Of a DNA stretch of 18,476 nt, positions 1-9,600 are shown piece by piece. The position numbers were made by a program, and so were the translations under genes. The stretch's first letter is position 1; every line of letters starts with the position of its first letter. The notes under the pieces are model-generated. The model did not search any database, had not been told where the DNA came from, and saw only the letters and a program-made list of their open reading frames with translations. The stretch comes from Ichthyophonus hoferi (Eukaryota; Opisthokonta; Ichthyosporea; Ichthyophonida; Ichthyophonidae): positions 156,943-175,418 of the forward strand of contig NAOQ01000085.1 of the NCBI GenBank assembly GCA_002751075.1, in the 5' to 3' direction.

Positions 1-20
1 AAAAAAAAAAAAAAAAAAAA
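1..20. repeat. Poly-A run at the window edge
   Basis: Twenty consecutive A at the very start, directly before the first exon-like segment. It could be genomic or an assembly-gap edge; nothing in the window decides this. Confidence 0.7.
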
Positions 21-1131
21 TTGAGAGGGTTAAACTTCGTATCTGGAAGATCGTTGTAGGTGAGTTGGGTAAAATAGCCTTGAGAAAAGTAAAAGAATTA
101 TTGTATGAGAATCCTCTGTAGTGCAAATATCAATAGCATTAAGAAGACACTAGATGTAACCACTAGTGCAAAAAGGGGATTCTCTAGTTTCCAATCATAT
201 TTTACTATGGAAACCAGCCCGCCAAACCATACTCTCATACGAACCCTGCCTTATCATTTTCTTCAAATATCTATATTTGGAGTTATTTTAAAACATCGAC
301 CTTGCTCTTGATGAGAAATGGTTCCTATATTGGTGGCACACTATCCTATTATGCCAACCTTGCCAATATTATGGCTATCACTATAACACATAAGTTTTTG
401 ATTATAAATTTAGTTGTGGAACAGTGGTTGTATATTTTCACGCTCCCGCATACAAACATATGTTAGGAGATATGTTCCTATTCGTTTGGGAATATATTGT
501 ATAATAGAGAAGTACACACTACAACTATTATTTGGATAGTAGTCTATATTAGGATATCAGGATTTGATAATAATTTTTGGGTATTCCTTTTTCTCAGTTG
601 AAGAGCCAAAGGACCACTATGTGCAGAATGTGAGATATCTGGAGAAATCCATGAAGCAGGCTAAAAAAGAGCTAGTCCAGAAGGTACATTCATGCTTAGA
701 AAGTGGCTATATAGTACGGTGTTTGTGTTATTCTGTATTTATTGTTCATCAGATGGGATATCTTGACCATTTGGTTTGATTTTACTCTTTACTTTACTCC
801 TCATCCGAGTGTACAGTACATATGAGCCATTAGAAAGAATGGGGAAAAAGATAGGATTGGAAAATAAACGGTATCCATCATGTTTATGTTTAAAAACAAT
901 GCAAATATGATATATCAGACTGTGCTAGGAAAGATCTGGGATGAAAAACCATATGACATTGTATGATATTGTATGATAAAAATGATATATGGTATATTTT
1001 TCACTTATTCCATTTTCCTTGTTTAGGCTTTAGAAAGACGTCTGGAAGTCATCCAAAAGGGGAAAACGCCTAAAGCACAGAAGAAAGCAGATAATTCATA
1101 TGACTCTGATGATGAAGATTATGGCTTCTAG
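20..1131 (+). CDS. C-terminal part of an unidentified charged helical protein with acidic tail (3 exons, 5' end outside window)
   Basis: I do not recognise this gene. Three exons join in phase: about 20-59 (ending in phase 1 at a good donor, G|GTGAGT), 598-683 (acceptor TTTTTCTCAG, donor AAG|GTACAT) and 1027-1131 (acceptor TGTTTAG, stop TAG at 1129-1131). The joined end is about 76 residues. It starts with a basic stretch (ERVKLRIWKIVV), continues as a lysine- and glutamate-rich segment likely to form a helix or coiled coil (VRYLEKSMKQAKKELVQK, then ALERRLEVIQKGK), and ends in an acidic tail, YDSDDEDYGF. The clean phase agreement over two introns and the charge pattern support real coding sequence. 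The first exon is short and cut by the window edge next to a run of 20 A, so its left limit is uncertain. The acidic end suggests a soluble nuclear or cytosolic protein, which is inference only. Confidence 0.6.
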
Positions 1132-3097
1132 TCACAAGATCTACATTTGGTTCTAGTGTAATAACTGTTCTGCTTATATTTGGAGGCATGTTTGCCTGGC
1201 TTCACTGGAATGTATGTTGTTAGATCTCTACAGACTGTATTAAGAATAAGTCTGATTTGAAGCATCTAGGGTAAAACTACATGCATATGCACAGTCGCCT
1301 CCACAATAATGATGGAGATATTAATTAGGAATACACCACACTACTTTTATTGGTTATTCAGAACCAATACAATTGTGGCAATTTTGGTTGACAAATTTAT
1401 CAATGAATGCAAAATAATTAATATAAATATTAAAAGATTGAAAGTGTACTTAATAACAATAAACGGTGATATAACTCCCTTGGTTTAATGGATTCCCCTA
1501 TATTTCTACTATCTATAGTTGACAAAAGATTGACTTTCCTGTAGTACCCTTCTTAAATCCAGTATATTTTTAATAGTGGTACTAATAATGCTATTTGTTA
1601 TCACACCTATATTAGTATACGTCAATTGATATATTGCAATTTTCGCTTCTTTGCTATGTGTTTTAAAAGACATTAATTGGTGAAATGTGAAAATATGGCT
1701 GAGGCGTGTATGGATCCTGCAATTTTCTAGTTATTTCTACTGTTTAAGTTATATAGCCTGGACCTTTTAATAATTATGTCCAAATTACACCAAGGCCCTA
1801 AATGCCCCTTGGAGAGTATGTGGTCACCTTATCTTCCTAACTTCTGAATACTAATTACCGAAACCCTTTACAAATCTATCTTGCTTATTTTCAAGAACCC
1901 AAGTCTGTTTTGATATAATTTATAAACAAGTTATCCTTCCAAGTTCAATATAAAAAAAAACTGGCCACTTACCGTGAATATCAAGAATATTTATAAGAAA
2001 TGAAGCATAAGCAGTTTATCTCTGTGGATTTCATTGAAGAAGTATGGCTTACATTTATGTCAGAATATGAGATAATAGCTCCTGTGATATGACGTGACTG
2101 TTTAGATATGCCAGTGTCTGAATTCAACAGAATTTGTCAGCATGTGTGGGTTATGGGTTAGGATATATCAGCTCACTTGCAGGTTAAGGAAGAGCTATAA
2201 AGTACATTACAAAGTTATCAGTGTAAAGTTTTCATACATTTTGCATTTTAAGATGCTAACTAATGTAGTAGCCATAGTGGTCAGCCCACATTGATAGCAT
2301 CAGTAGTACTCATTATGTAGGCTTTAGTTTAAATAATTCAAAATTGAATAGATACAACAAATATCTGACTGTCTTGAATGTCCATACTGGCTAGTACCTT
2401 AATGAGTTCACGGATAATGTCCTTTCACAAGGTGCGACCTGGAATACTGTGTTGTGGTGAAGATTTACGACAAGCTTTTTGGTATTATTAGTTTCCAGTT
2501 GATAATTAACAGATTGGTTTCCCTTTTGATATATACAAAGAAAGGATTTCTTTTCTAGTTACTTAGAAAGCCCAAATAGTCTTGGCATATGGTCTATACA
2601 AGAATTGGTTTAAATGAAATAATTGCAACTTTAAGTTGTGCAGAATGATTGGAAGCAAATAAAATTAGCCAAATAATGCCTTAGGGTGGTTACAATTATA
2701 GTTCTTATTTGAAATAAATAGAATTGCTTTTTTTAAAAAAAGCCAAATTTAAAAACCTAAAAAATATTTAAACTTTCAAAATGCCAAAATGATAGCTGCT
2801 TCATAACGTCTCACTCATAATGCAACTGATTTTAAGCCACACCTAAACTTATACACACTTTCTTCTGTTATTGGTTTTTCCTTGTTTGCCTTCAAGTCTT
2901 ATGTATAGCTATTTGATTTTGCCGTGTTTATTTTTCCTAATTTTGAATACTGTAATATATTTTGATATCCTAGTATCTCACAAAATATTCTGTTGTTTTT
3001 CTGTAGTACTGTCAATAATATTATAGCATTAGGGGCTCGGGACTTATTCTTTCTTTACGTATCACAACTAGCGTTTTCTACCTGTAACGCTGTAAAC
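1132..3097. other. 3' UTR of the first gene and intergenic DNA before the TMEM42-like gene
   Basis: AT-rich sequence without a convincing open frame on either strand. It begins with the 3' UTR of the upstream gene; an AATAAA at 1458-1463 is the best poly-A signal candidate, about 330 bases after the stop. The right end must hold the promoter and 5' UTR of the TMEM42-like gene. The frame of its first exon stays open back to about 2993, so an upstream start cannot be excluded, but no ATG in that extension precedes 3098. No transposon, tRNA or long repeat was recognised. Confidence 0.55.
1458..1463 (+). promoter_or_regulatory. Candidate poly-A signal AATAAA
   Basis: Canonical hexamer about 330 bases after the stop of the first gene on the same strand. 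The region is AT-rich, so chance occurrence is possible. Confidence 0.35.
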
Positions 3098-4569
3098 ATG
3101 CGAGACGGTGTGGCTTTTGCATTGTCCTCAGGGCTGTGTGCAGCCTTGGCTTCAGTAGCAGGCAAGATGGCGTTTGATGGCACGTACGTTCGAAGTAGGT
3201 TAGAGGGTGGTCTTTCCCTGGTTGCACCTACTATACTGATGAGCAACGACACACAACCATTGGCATATGTAAGATATGTAGATGTTCTCGCAGACATATA
3301 CATATCTTTTTATTTCTTTATTGTATTTTATCTTCCATTTCTATAGGACACGGATTTTTCTTCGATCGTTATATATTTTGTTTATGCATTGTTTTTGACA
3401 TTCTGTTGTCTTGGTCGATACATCGCATACAAATCTCTTTGGTTCCCACTGTACCCTTTTACTACGGCTAGCGAGGTGGTTGTTTCTTTTTTGTTTTCTT
3501 AGAATTTTATGATTAAGGCTAGGTAAAGGAGTGCCGTAAAGTACATCACGGTCATGATAATGTATTCATTCCTTCATATTTCTAGACTGAATCATTGTGT
3601 GCATATGGGCGTTTTTAACTTCCTTGTTTTTCTTCTCTTCTATTTTATTATCACCAAAGCACTCTTAGTCGCTTATACTTTGATATTTCCGAAAAAGGGA
3701 AAAAAAGAAAAAGAAAAAAAAAAGAAAAAAAAAAGAAGACTTCAAATTACCTACCTTCAGCGAAACATTTTACCATTCATCTGATCATATCTTTTTCACT
3801 TGTACAGGTCCAATACGTGTGTCAGGTGTGTGCATTTGGTGTTATGTTGGGGTTTAACGTTCTCATGTGGACCCTGTTTACAAAGTCACTTGCCAAGAGC
3901 TCCTCTACCTTGGAGACAACTGTTATTAATAGTGCCGCCAATTTTTTTTTCACGGTAATATTTCAGTTTTTGAATGTAGAGGGCTGTAAAGATTGCAAGA
4001 CCATGCATGTATCAACATCATACTGTTATAATCGACATATACACAAATTTTACAAATTGCTATACCTAAATGATTGATAATTGTCTCACCACCACCCAAC
4101 AAGCTAATCAGTAGGCAGACCTGCCGTGTTCACAAGTATGTATGTATATATCAAAGACATACTAACATTAACTGTGATTTATTATAGACACATAAATCCG
4201 CCCATATCTAAGTAAAGTACTCTCTGTCATCGCCTGCATAAACTAGACCATCCCATACTCCTCTTTCTTTACCACAGGAGCATTATATATGTAGTATATT
4301 AAGTTAAAATTACATTTCTCATTGCTATATATTATGTATTGGCCCCTTACACGCCTCTATTCCTCCCCCCATAGGCTATCTGTGGGCTATTAATTTTTAA
4401 AGAGCAGCTGCCCGCCCTATGGTGGGTAGGTGGGATGTTCATAGTACTGGGATTGATGTTGGTAAACCGCGGTGCGCTTGCGTTGGAGCAAGAGAAACAA
4501 CAAAAGGTGTGTGATGGTATTGCAATGCGTGTAGATATTTGGAATATATATGTAGTATGTATGGTATAA
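3098..4569 (+). CDS. TMEM42: Transmembrane protein 42 (TMEM42)-like, EamA/DMT-type small membrane protein
   Basis: Firm exons are 3098-3268 (ATG start; donor TAT|GTAAGA), 3808-3954 (acceptor TTGTACAG, donor ACG|GTAATA) and 4375-4506 or onward (acceptor CCCCCCATAG). All junctions are phase 0. Without the doubtful exon at 3347-3475 the protein is about 150 residues to the end of codon 4506, or about 170 to the TAA at 4567-4569; human TMEM42 is about 159. Family features recalled from human TMEM42: a first helix ending in a basic residue (ASVAGKMAF here, AAASAKLAF in human), NVLMWTLFTKSL (human NSLMWTFFSRGL), and a last helix WWVGMFIVLGLMLVNRG after a polar FKEQLP turn. Four hydrophobic segments fit half an EamA transporter. 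The transported substrate, if any, is not known for this family. The 3' end is ambiguous because a donor-like AAG|GTGTGT follows codon 4506. Confidence 0.82.
3347..3475 (+). other. Possible frame-preserving cassette exon of the TMEM42-like gene
   Basis: Exactly 129 bases, open in the gene's frame, flanked by TTTCTATAG acceptor and a weak GAG|GTGGTT donor, phase 0 on both sides. It would add 43 residues with one strongly hydrophobic helix (SSIVIYFVYALFLTFCCLG) between helices 1 and 2. The typical family length is reached without it, and the donor is poor, so it may be an optional exon or simply open intron sequence. Confidence 0.35.
3691..3739. repeat. Purine tract of A-runs broken by G
   Basis: Nearly pure A/G sequence built of A5 to A10 runs separated by single G, within the intron before exon 3808-3954 of the TMEM42-like gene. 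Confidence 0.8.
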
Positions 4570-4664
4570 GTATATAGGTATATGTAGTATATATAGTATA
4601 AGTATATAGGTACATGTAATATGTATAGTATATATATATATGTAGATGTATATGTATTATGTAT
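4538..4664. repeat. Degenerate TATG/GTAGTATA minisatellite at the 3' end of the TMEM42-like gene
   Basis: About three to four imperfect copies of a unit near 32-34 bases containing GTAGTATGTATGGTATAAG and AGTATATAGGTA. The first copy overlaps the last codons and the TAA at 4567-4569 if the final exon is read straight through, so the C-terminus of that reading is partly repeat-encoded. Confidence 0.7.
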
Positions 4665-4703
4665 GGCATAAAAGCTGTTCATGGCTTATGCACGTTTCTG
4701 TGA

Positions 4704-4709
4704 AATAAA
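4704..4709 (+). promoter_or_regulatory. Candidate poly-A signal for the TMEM42-like gene
   Basis: AATAAA about 135 bases after the TAA at 4567-4569, in GTGAAATAAATC. Spacing is suitable for the short 3' UTR that the read-through ending would give. Confidence 0.45.
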
Positions 4710-6166
4710 TCTTTTGATTTGACTGGTAAAAAGAAAAAATAAAAGAAAATAAATAAATAATGCAATAGAATATATATAATGATAATTATCAAAGGCCAAA
4801 ACATAGAAATAGACAGGGGTATATAGGAGTAGGATTGATAGTGTGTGTGCAGATCGAAGGGGAAAAATATGAAAGAAATTCATTTGATTAAAACTGGTAA
4901 GGTGACCTTTTTGATGGTTGCGAAACTTTCTATGAACCAGCACCCTATTGTACATCCTGCTCATGGAATAATATTTTAAGTACCTATTTTTAACCTCCTA
5001 ACATCATGGCTGGTACGTAGGGCAAGTGAAAAGCCTTCTACCAGTGTCCCCAAGGCAATACCCTTTACACAACTGGAAGACACATTCCTGGATTGTCTGT
5101 AGTAACCATAGTAACCACTATAGTATGTGTCAAGCTGACAATGATTCAGCCTATGTACATGATTGGCCCTTTATCAGGGGCATGTTTTACCTGAGATTAC
5201 ATTTACACATCTTGTATAAATATCTTAGCCCTAACCCTTAGTATTCAGTCTGAAGCTCAACTCAATGAGTCAAGTCAAGATTCAGGATTGGTTCTAACAT
5301 TCGTTTATCCGCCTTCTATTGGCTAACAATCACATATGATCTAGGTTTGCTTTGCATTTTCAAATATACATCCCCATGTAGTTCTACTTTTAATATGAAA
5401 TCTACAAATGACAATAAAAGGTTGACGTTGCATGTTCGCTCAAGCTGTGCTATAAGCAACATGGTTAAAGGATATAATATATATAAAAATAAAATAGTCT
5501 CTATATAGTATAATGTATGATGAAAGAAACAACTCTCCCATCTTAATTCACTTTAGACGCCTCGCACCTTTAAGTGTAATCTTGTCTTAACAACTCCAAA
5601 TGGTTATTTGCTGTAATTTAACCCATGTGCAATTGTTGCAATGATGTTCTCTTCTTGATATAACTATTAGGTGTATTTTTTAGACCTAAGGCCTTTACTA
5701 CAATTAGATGGATTATCCCTAATTATTATTGCTATTATTTTTAGTTTTGCTAACATATAGAAAAAATGATCTTTCCTAGTTAGTTTGGTAGGAGTCGGGT
5801 AGACAGTCCGTCTTCTTACTGGTCAATGGCATAGCGTTAAAAAGTTAGTGTATTTTGAATGGGCATGGTTTATGCTAAGGCTTGTAAACAGAAAGCGTGC
5901 ACAGGTATATCAGATAGGGTTGATATACTCTATTTGAATAAATTATTAGTTTAATTTTACATTTACTTAATAGTAGTTGAACAACTGTCAGTCATACTGG
6001 ATTCTGTGCTTACACAAGGCATTTATTGAATATATATATTTTTGTTACTGTGACCTCACCAAAAACAAGGTTGCCAACCAGGCACGCCACTGCAATGATT
6101 GAGGTTATTAATTAAGTAATTGCTTTATCTTCTACCTCGTAAATCACTTTACTAAGTATAATGGTA

Positions 6167-6190
6167 CTCCCTCCCTCCCTCCCTCTCCCT
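6167..6190. repeat. CCCT microsatellite
   Basis: About four perfect CTCC/CCCT units followed by imperfect ones, a pyrimidine island in AT-rich intergenic DNA. Confidence 0.8.
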
Positions 6191-6306
6191 GCTTGTCTTA
6201 TTGTACAAACAACCAGGATAGTATAAGTCACTATCGTGACAGCATGAACGTGTCTAACCCTCAGCCTCGTCCCTCTGTTACGCACGTATATATGTGAACA
6301 GTTAAA

Positions 6307-6312
6307 TTTATT
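6307..6312 (-). promoter_or_regulatory. Candidate poly-A signal for the FANCB-like gene
   Basis: TTTATT on the plus strand reads AATAAA on the minus strand, about 325 bases beyond the stop at 6638-6640. Confidence 0.35.
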
Positions 6313-6637
6313 GACCTACCTATGCTATCATAACCAATATGACTAATCTATTTGTTACGTAGTCGTGGTCAGTTTGTTTGTACCAGCTTATTTCTTATTG
6401 CCAGTTGACCAGCATAAAGATTTTCATATGGGGTTTTATGTTGTTGTTGTTGAGTGGTATTGCAGTTGAGAGGCACTGAGTTTTCCTGTACCACTCCAGT
6501 TGGACAAGATTCTTACTAAGGAATAACCAACCACTACTAATTAAATGGCGGCACAATACACTTGTACTGGGTTATAATACCATATTTCTCAATATATACG
6601 GATTACTTCTTCAGTCGATCATTACTACTCAAAATTC

Positions 6638-9600
6638 TTAGAGACAACAGCTTACCACTAGGCAATCTGTCCTACCAACCAGTAATAGGTAGTTGTCGTC
6701 TTGGCCAGGCACTTCATTGGCCGCCTCCTGACCCCGCCCCTTAACACTATCTGTGTGATCAAGCAGTGGAGGTGTCTGTGATTGCAGTCTCTGCATTGCA
6801 TATCGGACTTCGTTCTCCATGGCTTGTACTAATAATTCATATTGTCGCACACAATGCATTGAATCAACAGCCTGTGGTCTAAGCCGAAAGGTCTCCCCAA
6901 GGAGTTTGTGCAAGGAACGGTACACTGTAAAATGTGATTATTGTTGAGATTAATGATTGGTCACCACGTCCTCACATCAAACAAGAAGAAATGTGTATAA
7001 CTCTTTTCTATGCATTGGTATTTTAAAAAACAAATTCCAGGTATTAAAGTTATTAAGTAATATATGTGCATAATAGCACGACTCTATACTCAACAGAAAA
7101 CCATGGTTTCTCAAAACAAATCAGTCATGCTTGTGATAGAATACCCCATTTCATAGAAAGTATATAGCTTACCATAAGCTAGCTGATATGCCTGACTGGT
7201 CGAAATATCCAGTATAGCACCCCCTACTTGCATGCAAATTTCCAGCCAACATTCACCCATTTCCCCTGAAGCTGCAGACAGTAGTATTGCTAGATACGAA
7301 AAAGTATGTTAGTTATTGGCTAATAATTCTATACATCATAGCGAAAAAAAGTGTTGAAATGTACAATGTGGGGGGATCCGGAAACATGAAGAGAGAGAAT
7401 GCGTGGGTAAATGCAAGAAGATGAAACAGATAGAGATATCAATAAGCAATGCAATGGGTGTCCTCACCTTAGGAGACAGAAGCATATATAGTGTATAGTG
7501 TATATAACAATATCCTTTACACACACTCACATTCATCAACCATTGGAAACTTACCATCCTTGGAAGAATTGGCTGTACTTACAACACACATTCCTAGGGC
7601 AGTAGCGACAAGTTCTGGCAATTCTTTTAAGGTGCGACAATGATGCAAACATAGCTCCCCCCTGGGACATAGGAGTACTTGTCCTTTAAATCTGGCAGCC
7701 ACACGCCTAGATTCAATTTCAAAACTCGACGGTTTCCTTGAAGTTTTGGGATTGCACAAGGGAAATTCAATATCGCCAAGAAATGCAATATGGTGTGGAG
7801 GGGTTTCACCGAGACATTGTGGACTCAATGAATATGAAAGTGCCAGTTGGAATGAAGTCCTACCTGACCATGCCATAGAATTGGCGGGAAGTCGTGTATA
7901 AAGGATAGTGATGGCATCGGATTGAATGGTTTGCACTAATGAGCTTTGGTTGATGATTACCATCTCAGAACTGGACTGGACATAAATAGACACTTGATAG
8001 AGTGTGCTGAGGGGGTTTGTGCTCGATTGTGAGTGCTTGGTATATGTGAAATTACACAATATGTCACAAGTGCCACATACTCTCCAATGACAGATAGTAT
8101 GTGAGATACACTATCCTACCCCTTTATCTGTCTTATGTATTGAAAATAAAAAGAGTAGATTCAAATAATAATCTTTAAATTTATTTGGTTTATATTCTAC
8201 TTATTATATTCTAATAATTTGTTACATTAACTATTTAATATAGACAATGGTTTCAGAAATTTTACCACCTTTCAAAGTATTGAATTGCCTTAAATAGTTT
8301 AAACAAATCATCTAGTGCAGAGTGTCTCTTCTATTTTAAATAGCAAATAGAAATAGAACAATAAAATATATGTATTTACATCCTTTGTAATGGGTAGATA
8401 GTTTAGTTCACCCGTTATCGCAACCCCAACCTCCTATACTCTCCCTCTCTCTCCTTGTATCTATCTAGACGCATATATATGCGTTCATACTGTACAACCC
8501 AGCAATCCTCTGTAACACGCGTATAAACACTACACACCTTTTTTTAATGTTGTGTACCTCGCATGCCACGAACCATTCCCCTCCATCCATCCACGATGAA
8601 TAATTAATCATTTTAACTGGCTGCGTGATTTCCTCCTTTCTGTCATTTGCCAAACATGTTTTTTTTTCTTTAGTGCTTATGACAATTTCCGCATCATCAT
8701 CATCATCATCATCATCATTATGGTACTGTGTAACGGCAGGGTGTTCGGTATCTGAGCCTACCAAAGTCAACAAGCCCGGTAGGAGGGGACTATCAAGGTC
8801 TCTACTAGGTAGATGGTGCAAAGGTGGTGCAGTGATCGCTTTCAAAAGCCTGTATAGATGATTTAACTGTGCCTTTTTACTGGCCAGTCGCTGTTCTTCA
8901 CGACGTAGTACCGCCTGACCTAAAACAAATCGAGTTCTGAGACCCTTAGTAACGGTAGCCAACGCCATATTCTTATTATGCATGCTATCTGTCCCAGCCT
9001 CTAATGTCTTGCCTGGTCCACTGGAGAGAGTCCGTTTGTTTGAAGTATTGGAATGGCTCGGTTGCGGTTGGCAAAACATCTCCTGTATGGATATTGAAAA
9101 CAATAATCCTAGAATGTTTGTAAATGATTCGCCTCCAAATGCAATTGGATCGGAGTGTGTAGCCATGGAGACCACAGCTTTTCCAAGGATTAAGATTTGA
9201 TTAGTTCCTTTTTGTAAATAGTCATCAACAACTACGTGTAGGGCCTTCGCTGCTAACATAGAATGATTATAATGAGGTTCTGCTGTTGAAAATATTCCAA
9301 TTTTCCCGTTTTTCATTGTAAATATCCCATAATTATCACCCCAGATTTCCTGAAATTTTACATTGACCACAGGTGACTCAAGCGAGATGGTATGAATAGT
9401 CTGACCTCCCTTACAAATTACCACCTGCTTACGTGCTGTTCCAATGGCGAACATGGATTCTTTGGAGGTCTCTCCTTTAGTAGCCTCCCACAAATTACCA
9501 ACAAAAATAGGAGATATAGTGATTGCTACATCTGCATATCGTGAAGGCAAGGGCGGAGGGCTACATACAGCAGGCTTCGTGAAAGGTGTAGTAGTTACAT

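Larger units (their letters stand above)
4710..6637. other. Intergenic DNA between two convergent genes
   Basis: AT-rich sequence with no supported gene. Short open frames here (for example 5026-5241) have no splice or family support. The left part may hold a short alternative last exon of the TMEM42-like gene (GTACGTAG acceptor, then GGC AAG TGA near 5021-5029). The right part holds the 3' UTR of the FANCB-like gene on the minus strand. A short CCCT repeat lies at 6167-6190. Confidence 0.5.

Noticed and set aside
3055-3303. Minus-strand open frame opposite the first exon of the TMEM42-like gene
   Set aside because: Shadow of the real exon; no family pattern, and the plus strand has clear helix motifs and splice sites.
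4347-4964. Minus-strand open frames rich in Tyr and Ile
   Set aside because: They are translations of the TATG minisatellite and AT-rich flank, without gene structure.
8625-9200. Plus-strand open frames with a serine run
   Set aside because: Antisense shadows of FANCB-like exon 2; the serine run is the reverse of the GAT repeat.
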